Positions 37,189 through 45,591 are shown, counted from the first letter of the stretch. The stretch: 64,000 nucleotides of DNA from an uncultured Chryseobacterium sp. (GCA_913778505.1 CAJYWD010000046.1:126796-190795); one strand, 5' to 3'. Numbers and translations: made by a program. Notes: generated by a model from the letters alone, not told the origin.

Positions 37189-39339
37189 TTAATTTTTTAT
37201 TTTTTCATAAATATTTGTATCGGACAAAGTAATTATCTGAGGTATCCACTTAGCATAATTTTCAGAGGCATAAACCATTTGATCCATTGTAGTTACATAA
37301 ACTTTATTAGCTGGTTCAACGAATTTGAGAGTTCCATTTTCATTTTCGCCAATGATACATAAGCTATACTTTCTGTACTGTGCCCCCTCCGAAGAAGTAT
37401 AAAAATCCTTTTCATCCCCCAGCTCATTCTTAAAAAAGAATTTCGGATTGTTTAAAGCAATACTGCTTATACTGTTATTTTCATCTTCTGTAATCCCTAA
37501 TATCTTTTTACTGGGTAATGATCCATCTTCAACATGTAAAGACAAACCTGTAATAATATTACCATCACTTCCTGTAAATACCTCAGTCTGTAGGTAATAG
37601 GGTTTCTCCGGTCTGTAGAAATTATTCTGTCCCTTGCTGAAGGATAATATCCCGCTGTTGCTGTTATCACTATATGCAGAGCGGCTTTCAAAGTAGGAAC
37701 CGGTATTTTGGCGGATGTTATTCAAAAGCGTCTCATAGGTGAACCTTTTCTGCGTCTCACCCTCATCTTTGATAATTAGATCTTCTATCCTCTTCGTCGT
37801 AACGGTCGCAATATCCTGCCCACCTGCCTTATTTTCAAAGTTGATCAAAAGAAGGTTCTGATCTATCACATAATGAAGCTCCGTAGCGGATCTAGCCTGC
37901 ATAATCGGCTGGACATCGATCGATCCAAATACATCATCGATGTCTTTCATATATCTTATAGTGATTTCTTGCGTTTCTGTGTTGATTTCCTGAACAGGAA
38001 GTTGAGCGCCTTCATAGATTATTTGTATAAAAGATGAAATAGCTTTATTATTCGTCGTCTGAGAAAATGTAAACCCTAGTTCTTTAGTATAATTATCCGT
38101 ATTATCTTCTTTTAAAAGATTGTTACCTCGTATGAAACAATCTTCGTGCTCCGTTGTATTATCTAAAAATCCCATCTTTACGTACAGCCCTGCGGAAGAA
38201 TTGTTATCTGTGAAAAAACTGCATTTTAATGATGACACATTTACAATTTCTTCTATCGGCCAGCCTTTACTCCCAAACTTTTTTTCTGTCATATTTTCAG
38301 ATGTTGTGCCCATCTTGAAATTATTAACAGTACCATCTTTTTGATAGTTTCCGTAAAAATTATAGGAGCGCTGTCTGTTGCTTTGTACATATAAATAAAC
38401 GGTATTTATAGTGGCAAACTTTGAAATAACATTATAAATATCTTCTGTACTTTCCAGAACCAAATCTTTACCAACCTTCACTTTTCCTTTTCCCTGGATA
38501 TGTAAGCCGTAGAATGCAGCGACATCTATAAACCACGTTGCCGATTCTCTAATAAGTTTCTTCTTGAAGGTATTTTGCTCTGTGGTTGGGTCTAATACAT
38601 TGTCTGCCGATCTTGCAAATCCTAAATTTAATTTGATGGGATTAGGATCGGTATCTACTGTAAAAACGCCTTCATTAAGAATGATATCAATTCCCAGAAC
38701 TCCATTGGCATTGCCTATATAAGTTCCACCCTGAATCAACGGTAATTCAAAAGCAAATCTTTGCGCTTCGGGCTCATTGGCTTTTGTCATTTTGAAAAAG
38801 TAATCGTCAATGAGGTCATTGTTCTTTTGCTCCTGCCCTGACTCAGGCTGAGCTGCAGGATATCCAATATATTCCTGTGGAAAAGGTGTTGTACTGGAAT
38901 TAAATTTTTCAAAATCTTTCCATAACTCTTCTACAAAACCAGTGTTTCCGGTACCTTTTGCCACAACCTTTCCATCGGATGTAAAAAAATCATTTTTATT
39001 AAGCCCCCTGTAGATAATATATTTAATAGCCAGACCTTTTACCGGCTGAGAAAACGGTTTCAGGATAACATTGACTTTATCTGCACTTCCAGCATTGGGC
39101 TGCACAAAAATCTGTCCTTGACAAATGGTAAAAACTTTCCCTGAATAGTTGATTCTGGAAGTCGTTCGAAATTGTGATAAGTCATCGGTGCCAATAATCC
39201 CGAATTTTCCAGTAGGATCTTGAGAAAAGATTTTTTCCTTTTCTATAAAAAGATAAGATTCTGGTTTCAGTTCGGCTCGTATGTTCCTGCCATTATCAGA
39301 AGTAGTGGCTAATGTGTTTGGTGATGTGGTGGCTGGCAT
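37189..39339 (-). CDS. 716-aa protein, first gene of the toxin operon
   Basis: A 716-aa beta-rich protein without signal peptide, starting MPATTSPNTLATTSDNGRNI. It includes SYLFIEKEKIFSQD, a FGIIGTDDLSQFRTTS stretch, FTICQGQIFVQPNAG and a long series of strand-turn repeats to the C-terminus; no catalytic motif is visible. The stop codon meets the toxin start (37187), so the two are translationally coupled. By analogy with adaptor/carrier proteins encoded before polymorphic toxins it could load or carry the 1165-aa protein, or form a shell around it. That is inference; the family is not known to me. Confidence 0.65.
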   Translation of the reverse strand: MPATTSPNTLATTSDNGRNIRAELKPESYLFIEKEKIFSQDPTGKFGIIGTDDLSQFRTTSRINYSGKVFTICQGQIFVQPNAGSADKVNVILKPFSQPVKGLAIKYIIYRGLNKNDFFTSDGKVVAKGTGNTGFVEELWKDFEKFNSSTTPFPQEYIGYPAAQPESGQEQKNNDLIDDYFFKMTKANEPEAQRFAFELPLIQGGTYIGNANGVLGIDIILNEGVFTVDTDPNPIKLNLGFARSADNVLDPTTEQNTFKKKLIRESATWFIDVAAFYGLHIQGKGKVKVGKDLVLESTEDIYNVISKFATINTVYLYVQSNRQRSYNFYGNYQKDGTVNNFKMGTTSENMTEKKFGSKGWPIEEIVNVSSLKCSFFTDNNSSAGLYVKMGFLDNTTEHEDCFIRGNNLLKEDNTDNYTKELGFTFSQTTNNKAISSFIQIIYEGAQLPVQEINTETQEITIRYMKDIDDVFGSIDVQPIMQARSATELHYVIDQNLLLINFENKAGGQDIATVTTKRIEDLIIKDEGETQKRFTYETLLNNIRQNTGSYFESRSAYSDNSNSGILSFSKGQNNFYRPEKPYYLQTEVFTGSDGNIITGLSLHVEDGSLPSKKILGITEDENNSISSIALNNPKFFFKNELGDEKDFYTSSEGAQYRKYSLCIIGENENGTLKFVEPANKVYVTTMDQMVYASENYAKWIPQIITLSDTNIYEKIKN

Positions 39340-39375
39340 TGATTATTTTTTCAACGTTAATTTTCAGTGATAAAA

Positions 39376-39398
39376 AACAGATCACTAAATGATCTGTT
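39376..39398 (-). terminator. hairpin plus T-run at the start of the toxin operon transcript
   Basis: AACAGATCA (39376-39384) and TGATCTGTT (39390-39398) form the same 9-bp stem as at 31981-32004, here with a 5-nt loop, followed on the minus strand by six Ts. It lies 1-2 nt from the -7 element. The variable loop argues for an RNA hairpin more than a protein operator. It may end the regulator transcript (stop at 39464) or attenuate the toxin operon. Confidence 0.65.
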
Positions 39399-39399
39399 C

Positions 39400-39452
39400 C
39401 AAAGTTGCTTTTTTATAAGTATCAAAACAATACGTATTTTTACCTGTTTTTC
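39400..39452 (-). promoter_or_regulatory. shared promoter with TACGTA palindrome, toxin operon
   Basis: On the minus strand AAACAGGTAAAAATACGT then ATTG, with the palindrome AATACGTATT at 39429-39438. The -33 TTG (complement 39428-39430) is separated by exactly 20 nt from CAACTTTG (complement 39400-39407). All three elements and the hairpin sit at the same spacing as in the copy at 32006-32058, so both operons are very likely under one activator. Confidence 0.7.
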
Positions 39453-39463
39453 AATTATAGCAT

Positions 39464-40129
39464 TTAAAAATCTCCATACATAGAAATCATCCGCAACTCC
39501 ATAGCTATAAGGATAACACCCAGAAAACTTTTACAGTTTGTTTTTTTAATAAGGTTATTTTTATGACCGTCAACTGTTCTTGGACTTATATTTAATTTAT
39601 TGGCTATCTCTTTGCTCTTTAATTCAATTGCTGTCAGGTAGATTATTTCCAATTCTCTTTTGGAAAAATCAAATCTGGATATATCCTTATCCGGATTTTT
39701 TCTGATGTAATCTTTTATTTTTTCAACCTTGGTCTTCAGCTTTTTTTCATAATAGAATTCTCCGTCATCATATTGTCTAATGGCTTTTAGCAGATCACGG
39801 GATTCTGAATCCTTTGTGAAATAACCATGAAGTTTTAGCTGAACCGCATACTTGAGAAAATACAACCCCGAAAGATGAGATAAAATAATAATGCTGATAT
39901 CCGGTCGTTTCTTCTGTAATGCTTCACAACAACTCAAACCATCAATTCCAGATATTTGTATATCCAAGAGCAGTACGTTCACTTCCAGATCTTTATTAAT
40001 CTGCTGTAAAAGTTCTTTTCCGTCAGAGCATTCGAGCACTACATTGATATCCCTAGCAGATTCAATCCATTTGGTGAGACTACGTCTGAAAATCTGATGA
40101 CTGTTGGCTATTGCTACATTAACTCCCAT
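39464..40129 (-). CDS. orphan LuxR/NarL-family response regulator with degenerate acidic pocket
   Basis: A 221-aa protein with an N-terminal receiver domain and a C-terminal LuxR-type helix-turn-helix (about residues 153-200: FSKRELEIIYLTA, KEIANKLNISPRTVDGHKNN). The phospho-acceptor Asp56 (LLLDI), Ser84 and Lys107 (YFTKDS) are kept, but the two acidic residues that bind magnesium near the N-terminus (usually DD in xADDHxxF) are N9 and S10 (AIANSHQIF). No sensor kinase gene is nearby. It ends about 26 nt before the conserved palindrome of the toxin promoter, so it is the best candidate for the shared activator. Phosphorylation may be weak or unnecessary. Confidence 0.85.
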   Translation of the reverse strand: MGVNVAIANSHQIFRRSLTKWIESARDINVVLECSDGKELLQQINKDLEVNVLLLDIQISGIDGLSCCEALQKKRPDISIIILSHLSGLYFLKYAVQLKLHGYFTKDSESRDLLKAIRQYDDGEFYYEKKLKTKVEKIKDYIRKNPDKDISRFDFSKRELEIIYLTAIELKSKEIANKLNISPRTVDGHKNNLIKKTNCKSFLGVILIAMELRMISMYGDF

Positions 40130-40471
40130 ACATCATTATTTCTGTTAAATGGACTTCAGTAGATAAAACAGTCTGGTGATGACTTTTTATTATAGATAAG
40201 GTACGCAAAACCTGATTGGGGAGAAGACAAAAATAAATCGTCTGAATACTTTGTGTTTTCATTTTTTGGTGGTTTTTAGTTTTTCATAGTCATAAATAAT
40301 TCTGTCCTTGGAACATCTTATTTATAATATAAGAACCAATAATTTTATAATTTATTATGGCTGTCTTAAATTTAGTAAAAAAATCAATAATCCAGTGTTA
40401 ATAGATTTTTAATTTGTAGCATTTCACTTAAATAGTTTTTTAAATTTTTCTCATTGCAATAATATTACATT
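40130..40471. other. divergent intergenic region between two regulators
   Basis: About 340 nt, AT-rich, separating the response regulator (minus) from the XRE/S24-like regulator (plus). On the minus strand TATTTTTG (complement 40228-40235) matches the -7 consensus TAnnTTTG and could serve the response regulator, with no TTG at the expected -33. Nothing else is evident, apart from the operator-like repeat at its right end. Confidence 0.45.
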
Positions 40472-40504
40472 TTGTATCAATTTTTATTATATTTTTTGAT
40501 ACAA
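40472..40504. promoter_or_regulatory. likely operator of the XRE/S24-like regulator
   Basis: TTGTATCAA (40472-40480) and TTGATACAA (40496-40504) are perfect 9-bp inverted copies with a 15-nt AT-only spacer, ending 9 nt before the ATG at 40514. A repressor dimer bound here would block its own transcription or translation start, as is usual for XRE/S24 regulators. The repeat also decides the start codon: the TTG at 40472 lies in the repeat and is an unlikely start. Confidence 0.6.
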
Positions 40505-40513
40505 ATAATACCA

Positions 40514-41200
40514 ATGTCATACTTATCAGATAATATCAGATTTTTAAGAGCGAAAAAGGACTTTTCACAACAGAAGCTTGCTGACGAATTAATGATTACA
40601 AGAGTCCGTTATGCCAAATATGAGGATGCTACTTCTGAGCCTCCAATTGAGCTGTTGCTAAGGATGTCCAAATATTTTGGAATTGGTGTTGACCTTTTGA
40701 TTTCTGTCGATATCCGGAAATATCCTATTGAGGATATGATTAAACATCCTGATAATCGGGTTCTTATTCCTATTACTGTAGACACATTTGGGCATCATCA
40801 AATTGAAATTATTCCACAGAAGGCTTCTATGGGCTACTTAAATGGTTACAGGGATCCCCATTATATTGAAAACCTTCAAATAATCTCATTCCCATTTAAG
40901 AAAGATGGGAAATATAGGGTTTTTACTTTTGACTGGGATTCTATACCTCCTCACAAAAATGGAAAGTATTATATTGTTGGAAAGTACGTGAAGAATTTTG
41001 ATGATCTTAAGACGGGTAAAATCTATATTTTTATAACAAAAAATAATGTTATAACCTGTAAAGGATTTCAGTTTAAGGAAAATGATGTCATCTTTTTCGA
41101 AGATGACAACCGCATCAATGAACCTTTAAGGATTCCACTTATAGAGATCAAGGAAGTATGGGAATTTGCCTACCTTATTTTTACCCATGAACTAGACTAA
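40514..41200 (+). CDS. XRE-family regulator with S24/LexA-like C-terminal domain
   Basis: A 228-aa protein. Residues about 4-62 are a helix-turn-helix (DNIRFLRAKKDFSQQKLADE, then ITRVRYAKYEDATSEPP). The C-terminal part resembles the LexA/CI peptidase fold common in Bacteroidota XRE regulators: a cleavage-region-like KASMGYLNGYRDPHYIE, then FTFDWDSIPPHKNGKYYIVG where the Ser of DSIPP fits the nucleophile, and a later Lys in ITCKGF. It may self-cleave on DNA damage and derepress element genes, though cleavage is unproven. The start at 40514 is chosen because the N-terminal extension contains no family residues. It is the only plus-strand gene in this stretch of the element. Confidence 0.78.
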   Translation: MSYLSDNIRFLRAKKDFSQQKLADELMITRVRYAKYEDATSEPPIELLLRMSKYFGIGVDLLISVDIRKYPIEDMIKHPDNRVLIPITVDTFGHHQIEIIPQKASMGYLNGYRDPHYIENLQIISFPFKKDGKYRVFTFDWDSIPPHKNGKYYIVGKYVKNFDDLKTGKIYIFITKNNVITCKGFQFKENDVIFFEDDNRINEPLRIPLIEIKEVWEFAYLIFTHELD

Positions 41201-41584
41201 TTTTTTGAGATCAGTGTTTAAAAAGTATTTACAGAAATAAGAAAAGATAGGAAAAGCACAATCAAGCTGTAAATTTCATTGGGAACCATGACACCAAAGA
41301 TGTAAGATTATTTGTATTATCCTTTATAGGACAATAAGTTGCACGGAATGATAACATTAATTTTAAAACAATTAAAGGAATTGATACACTAAGAATAAAA
41401 ATCGCACTTATAATGCGTTGAACAGAACAAGTCTAACATAAACGGCATACTCTGCGAATTTCGCTAATAGAAGATCAATTTTGGTTGTTTTTTAGTTATT
41501 CATAATTTTTCTACAAGCAACATAAACATTTAGGATTATTATAAGTTACTTATTTACCTATACAAATAATTATAAACACTAGTA
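41201..41584. other. intergenic region between convergent genes, nothing recognised
   Basis: About 380 nt of AT-rich DNA between the ends of the plus-strand regulator and the minus-strand 236-aa gene. No gene, strong hairpin or repeat was found. Terminators for both genes would be expected here but are not obvious. Confidence 0.5.
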
Positions 41585-42295
41585 TCATTCAGGATTTGTC
41601 AAATAGGGAATCTCTGGAATTGAGTTAAGGCCACTTTTGCTTCCCGGCTTAAGAAATGGGAGTATGTTTTTCAACGAAGCCTGCCAATTGGTGATGAACC
41701 TTCCAGAAGAATTTTTCCACCCGCTCTTCACCCAACTATTATACTTTTCTATGATTAAAGAATTAATTTCAGGATTATACGCTGCAAGAGTTTTGGCATA
41801 TTCTAAAAAACTAAGCAAGTTGGGTATTTCCTGATTGTAGTTATTGTGCAGAACAGCACTATCAATGAGGCTATCTTCAGAAATCTCAAAACCTTCTACA
41901 GCTTTATCTTTGTCGAAATCCTGTATATCAATATTTTGCAGATCAGGTGTATCAGCCTTTTCTATTTGTCGATCACTAATTTCGTCAAGCAAAGATTCCT
42001 GGTTTTGAATTACTATAGGATAATCAACAACAATTCTATAGCTGCATGGCTTTCCCTTTTCAGTGGTAAAGCAGATCAGTCCATAATAACTTAGTCTCTC
42101 CTTAGCAGTCTTTACCGTTGCTCTGTTGATCCCGAGCAAAAAGCCCAGATCCTTATCAGATATGGCAAATTGATAATGATTAAAATCCCGCGCTATCTTT
42201 AAAAGATAAAGGTATAAGGTGACCGATGATGGGGCTAATTTTGCAGAGTTATTAAAAGTCCAGAACTTGTCGATCAACTCAAGATAGTACATCAC
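41585..42295 (-). CDS. winged-helix replication/regulatory protein of the ICE
   Basis: A 236-aa protein. The first 100 residues look like a winged-helix DNA-binding domain (SSVTLYLYLLKIARD, LGFLLGINRATVKTAKERLSYYGLI), with the DnaD/RepA-like pattern of proteins that start replication or control mobile elements. An acidic, disordered linker follows, and the C-terminal part (YNSWVKSGWKNSSGRFITNW) resembles the DnaD-like tail that contacts DNA. The gene touches the DUF3853 gene, and pairs of this kind occur in Bacteroidota ICEs near the replication and excision functions. Replication initiation after excision is a reasonable guess. Confidence 0.6.
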   Translation of the reverse strand: MMYYLELIDKFWTFNNSAKLAPSSVTLYLYLLKIARDFNHYQFAISDKDLGFLLGINRATVKTAKERLSYYGLICFTTEKGKPCSYRIVVDYPIVIQNQESLLDEISDRQIEKADTPDLQNIDIQDFDKDKAVEGFEISEDSLIDSAVLHNNYNQEIPNLLSFLEYAKTLAAYNPEINSLIIEKYNSWVKSGWKNSSGRFITNWQASLKNILPFLKPGSKSGLNSIPEIPYLTNPE

Positions 42296-42547
42296 TTATT
42301 TTTTTGCAAAAAGCTTAAGCGCCTTTTCCTTATCGATTATAATGATATTGCGGTTCTGTATAATAGCTTCATCCAATATTCCCGACGATTTTACCTCAGA
42401 TGCTTTAGATACTGAGCATCCAAGAATCTTGGCCAGACCTTTCAGTCCATATTCATATTTATTTTCATAAGCCTGACTTTTAGAGATGGACATAAACTCT
42501 TCAACAGTCAGTTTCCATAGTGGTGTTTTCGGATCGATGTTACTCAT
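42296..42547 (-). CDS. DUF3853-type ICE protein
   Basis: An 83-aa protein: DPKTPLWKLTVEEFMSI, then YGLKGLAKILGCSVSKASE, ending in IIDKEKALKLFAKK. This is the DUF3853 pattern, small MerR/excisionase-like DNA-binding proteins of Bacteroidota conjugative elements. The ATG at 42547 is preferred over 42595, because the extra 16 residues (MECRYPLKLF...) are not part of the family. It probably helps excision or controls nearby genes. It abuts the winged-helix gene and is cotranscribed with it. Confidence 0.78.
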   Translation of the reverse strand: MSNIDPKTPLWKLTVEEFMSISKSQAYENKYEYGLKGLAKILGCSVSKASEVKSSGILDEAIIQNRNIIIIDKEKALKLFAKK

Positions 42548-42757
42548 AGTAATTTTTTTTGTTATGAATAATTTCAAAGGATACCTACATTCCAATAAAG
42601 AGAGCCATACTATCCTTTCGTACTTTACATGACAAATTTGGAAAATATAGCTGAAACTTTTTCATAAGCTTTTCGGTAGTACCGATTGATTTATGTTTTA
42701 AACCCTACGGTTGTGGCCATCGAATTTGCATTGTGGATAAGTCAAATTTGAATCACA

Positions 42758-43603
42758 TCACTCGTCACTATCTACCAGATACTGATTCAGAATTTCCTGC
42801 AGCTGATTTATAAATTTGGTCCTGCTGTTTTTACGAGCCTTAATTTCCGTTAATATTTTATGAAAGTTATGCAGGTCGATATTGAATAAGTCCTCGAAAA
42901 TTTTAATTGTTTGACTCAAACCTAAAGATCCCGAATTGATAACTTTACTAATGTGAATAGCATAGATCAGTTCCACCAGATTGACCTTTGCAGACGACCA
43001 TTCCAGTTTTCTGTAATCGATCCTCTGAATCACCTCACTTTCCATTTTTGACCTCTGCTCATTGATAAAAGACACAATCTTTTTATTGGCGATAAATTTT
43101 GCAACGTAAAAATCGTGAGAGGTTGTAAACCTATCATCAAAGCTATAAAGATGCTGAGGCAAATGCATTTTGAGGTCATAGGAGTGTCGTACAAAATATT
43201 TATGGTCTAAATAAGTGGCTCCTCTGCTGTAATAATTGTAGAAATCCCGATTTCTATCATTCAAAGATTCAAGCTTTTTAAGCTGATTCACGTAATACCT
43301 TCTTAACATCTTAATATTGTTCTGTGGCTTGTTTGATTCAATTTCCAAAACCGAAGTGTAGAAAATAAATTCCGCCACAAATTTGGGTTTTAGTTCTTTG
43401 AAAAAATACACTTCTTCCGCAATAGAATCAAACTGATGCTTCCTGACCTTTTCTTTGAGTCTTCTGATGGTAACATCAATTTCCATCAGGCAGTTTTCAA
43501 AGGTGAGCAATTGATTGCCTTCGCTCAGACGGATGCTATCTAATACCGCCAGCATGTCACTGTAAATTTTCTGTACATTGTTTAAAAAAATCTTACTTAC
43601 CAT
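42758..43603 (-). CDS. RteC-like regulator of ICE excision
   Basis: A 281-aa all-helical protein with FENCLMEIDVTIRRLKEKV, HQFDSIAEEVYFFKELKPKF, and a C-terminal WSSAKVNLVELIYAIHIS then IKIFEDLFNIDLHNFHKIL, matching RteC-type proteins of CTnDOT-like elements. In CTnDOT RteC activates the excision operon in response to tetracycline through RteA/RteB; no RteA/RteB is in this window, so the signal here is unknown. The 210 nt between this gene and DUF3853 lack a clear promoter. The family call is good. Confidence 0.82.
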   Translation of the reverse strand: MVSKIFLNNVQKIYSDMLAVLDSIRLSEGNQLLTFENCLMEIDVTIRRLKEKVRKHQFDSIAEEVYFFKELKPKFVAEFIFYTSVLEIESNKPQNNIKMLRRYYVNQLKKLESLNDRNRDFYNYYSRGATYLDHKYFVRHSYDLKMHLPQHLYSFDDRFTTSHDFYVAKFIANKKIVSFINEQRSKMESEVIQRIDYRKLEWSSAKVNLVELIYAIHISKVINSGSLGLSQTIKIFEDLFNIDLHNFHKILTEIKARKNSRTKFINQLQEILNQYLVDSDE

Positions 43604-43641
43604 GTCGTTTTCAGATTAATATACAAAAAATTAAAAATCTA

Positions 43642-45351
43642 CTATTTTTTCATAGCCATTTTCCTTTGCCGGATATAATCCTGTGGCCGGATTCCATTGA
43701 TCTCCCGGAAAAGATAGGAGAAGCTTTGACGTGTGGTAACACCACATTCCTCAGCTAATGCCTCAGTTGTATAGTTAAGATATTTCCTGTCACTATTAAG
43801 CAGTTCACTTATATATTCAATACGCAATTTATTAAGGTAATTCTTGAAACTAACTCCTTTTACTTCGTTAATATAAATGGAAAGGTACCTGTAGTTTGTT
43901 CCCAATTGCGATGCAAGCTCGTGTTGCGTGAGCCCTCTTTTTGTAAAACCTTTCTTCTGCTCAAATTTTCGGATTTTTTCTGACAGTTCAATAATCAATT
44001 CCTGTGGCAGGATTGATAGTTGATTTTGATTATTACTATTTCCTTTCAAAATTTTATCCTCCGGATTCTGAAGCCGCATCTGAAGTTTTTCATATTGCAA
44101 CCGGATGTTTCGCTCCCTGTAATAACGGTAGGTGAGAAATATTATCAGGATTGTCGACAAGACTGAAATCACCAAAAGTAAAACAAGCCTCAACGTACTC
44201 TTCCGCTCAAGAAAATCCTTTTTCTCCAGCAGATCCTTCGTATCATACTCCTTATGAACACGAGATGACAGGAAGGTAAAATCTTTTGCCAGCACATTAT
44301 CGACCTTCAGCAGTCTATTGGTATAAAACAGTTCTTTTTCAATATTACCCTTATCTCTGTAGTACGAAATTAGAATCTCATAATTCTGCCTAAGCTCAGG
44401 TAATATGAAATGATGTTTTTCAAAAATCGAATCCACTCTTTTGAACTCTCGGATTCCATTTTCCCGATTGGTTTGCATCAGACTTTGCCCCAAATAAAAA
44501 TAAACAACAGAAGCATAAGAAAAGTCCTTTTTCTCCAATTCAGGCAATGCAGTTTTAAAATCACGGATTGCCTTAATATAGGCACCGTGTTTAAAGTAAG
44601 AGATGGCCCGGCATTTCAGCAAGTAACTCCTTTCCAGTGAATAATCAGATTCCCTATTGATCTTATCTATTCCTATAGTCAATAAACTATCTGCCTTATT
44701 CTGCTCACCCATATTCCTGTAGCAGATAATCATCTGGTGCAATGAGTTATAATAACCTCTCTTAAAGTTATATATTTCATTCTGATGCTTTGCTTTACCA
44801 ATTTCCTTCTCAAAAAAACCGATGCAATCGTTAAAATGGACAAGCGCATCCCAGTAATATCCCAGATAACTCTTAACCACGCCCAGATGATAGACCACTT
44901 TATATTTAAGATATAAATCATTTGTATTCCTGGAATATTCATAAGCTTTCAAGTACTGATCAAGAGCCGGTTCAAATTTTTTATAATTAAAATAATAGAT
45001 AATGCCCTTCCCGAGATACGCCAGTGTGAGTAGCCCGTTGTCCCTGGTTTTCTCAGCAGCATAAATCATACTGTCCGAATAAACCAGTTTAAGATGTTCG
45101 TCAGGCGTGTAAAGAACTGCATCCCTGTAACCCTGGGTCAGTCCTTTAAAATTACCTTTAGTCTTTGCAGTATTGATATACTCGTTGACGTAAGGTAAAG
45201 CACGAATGTCATTCTTCGGTAGATTCTGATACTGTTGCCGTATAGTTTCCAGTGAACGGCTTTCAGTGGTTTGAGAAAACAATTTTACAAAAGACAAAAG
45301 GATCAGAACAATTAAACACTTATTAGAATTTCCCATATCATATCCTTTCAA
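43642..45351 (-). CDS. TPR membrane sensor with AraC-type DNA-binding domain
   Basis: A 569-aa protein: N-terminal signal peptide (about residues 8-26), TPR-like helical repeats up to about residue 370, one membrane helix (TLRLVLLLVISVLSTILIIF, about 386-405), and a C-terminal AraC HTH (about 470-565: LTQHELASQLGTNYRYLSIY and YTTEALAEECGVTTRQSFSY). It would sense a periplasmic protein or peptide and switch DNA binding in the cytoplasm, a one-component regulator common in Flavobacteriia. It is divergent from the lipoprotein/MauE/peptide genes at 45592, so they are the likely targets. A short alternative start exists at MGNSNKC. Confidence 0.8.
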   Translation of the reverse strand: MKGYDMGNSNKCLIVLILLSFVKLFSQTTESRSLETIRQQYQNLPKNDIRALPYVNEYINTAKTKGNFKGLTQGYRDAVLYTPDEHLKLVYSDSMIYAAEKTRDNGLLTLAYLGKGIIYYFNYKKFEPALDQYLKAYEYSRNTNDLYLKYKVVYHLGVVKSYLGYYWDALVHFNDCIGFFEKEIGKAKHQNEIYNFKRGYYNSLHQMIICYRNMGEQNKADSLLTIGIDKINRESDYSLERSYLLKCRAISYFKHGAYIKAIRDFKTALPELEKKDFSYASVVYFYLGQSLMQTNRENGIREFKRVDSIFEKHHFILPELRQNYEILISYYRDKGNIEKELFYTNRLLKVDNVLAKDFTFLSSRVHKEYDTKDLLEKKDFLERKSTLRLVLLLVISVLSTILIIFLTYRYYRERNIRLQYEKLQMRLQNPEDKILKGNSNNQNQLSILPQELIIELSEKIRKFEQKKGFTKRGLTQHELASQLGTNYRYLSIYINEVKGVSFKNYLNKLRIEYISELLNSDRKYLNYTTEALAEECGVTTRQSFSYLFREINGIRPQDYIRQRKMAMKK

Positions 45352-45499
45352 AATTAGTGAAAATTACATTTAAACTGCTTCAAATCAAAAATTTGGGATT
45401 TAAAATATACTTTCTTTCCAAAGATATTTCTAAAACGACATTTTCAGAGAATTTAACTTGTCATCATTGATGAATCGAGACGTCTTTCTTGATGAAGCC

Positions 45500-45518
45500 A
45501 GCCTGTAAAGGCTTTTTT
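45500..45518 (+). terminator. short hairpin with T-run upstream of the lipoprotein gene
   Basis: AGCCT (45500-45504) and AGGCT (45509-45513) with a 4-nt loop, followed by six Ts. It lies just upstream of a -7-like TACTTTTG (45536-45543) and could block readthrough into the plus-strand operon or attenuate it. The stem is only 5 bp. Confidence 0.4.
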
Positions 45519-45535
45519 ATCCTACATAACGCTAT

Positions 45536-45543
45536 TACTTTTG
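45536..45543 (+). promoter_or_regulatory. -7 element of the lipoprotein/MauE operon
   Basis: TACTTTTG fits the Bacteroidota -7 consensus TAnnTTTG exactly and lies 48 nt before the ATG at 45592. No TTG is found at the expected -33 position, so an activator such as the divergent AraC protein may be needed. Alternatively transcription starts elsewhere. Confidence 0.5.
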
Positions 45544-45591
45544 GATCAGAAAATCGATTTGAACGGCCGGGATGATCACAAACCAAAAACA

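Noticed and set aside
11690..39339. Contractile injection system or prophage
   Set aside because: No sheath, tube, baseplate, PAAR, terminase, capsid or AAA+ eCIS ATPase gene is present; only the tail-fibre-like N-terminus of the 193-aa protein hints at it.
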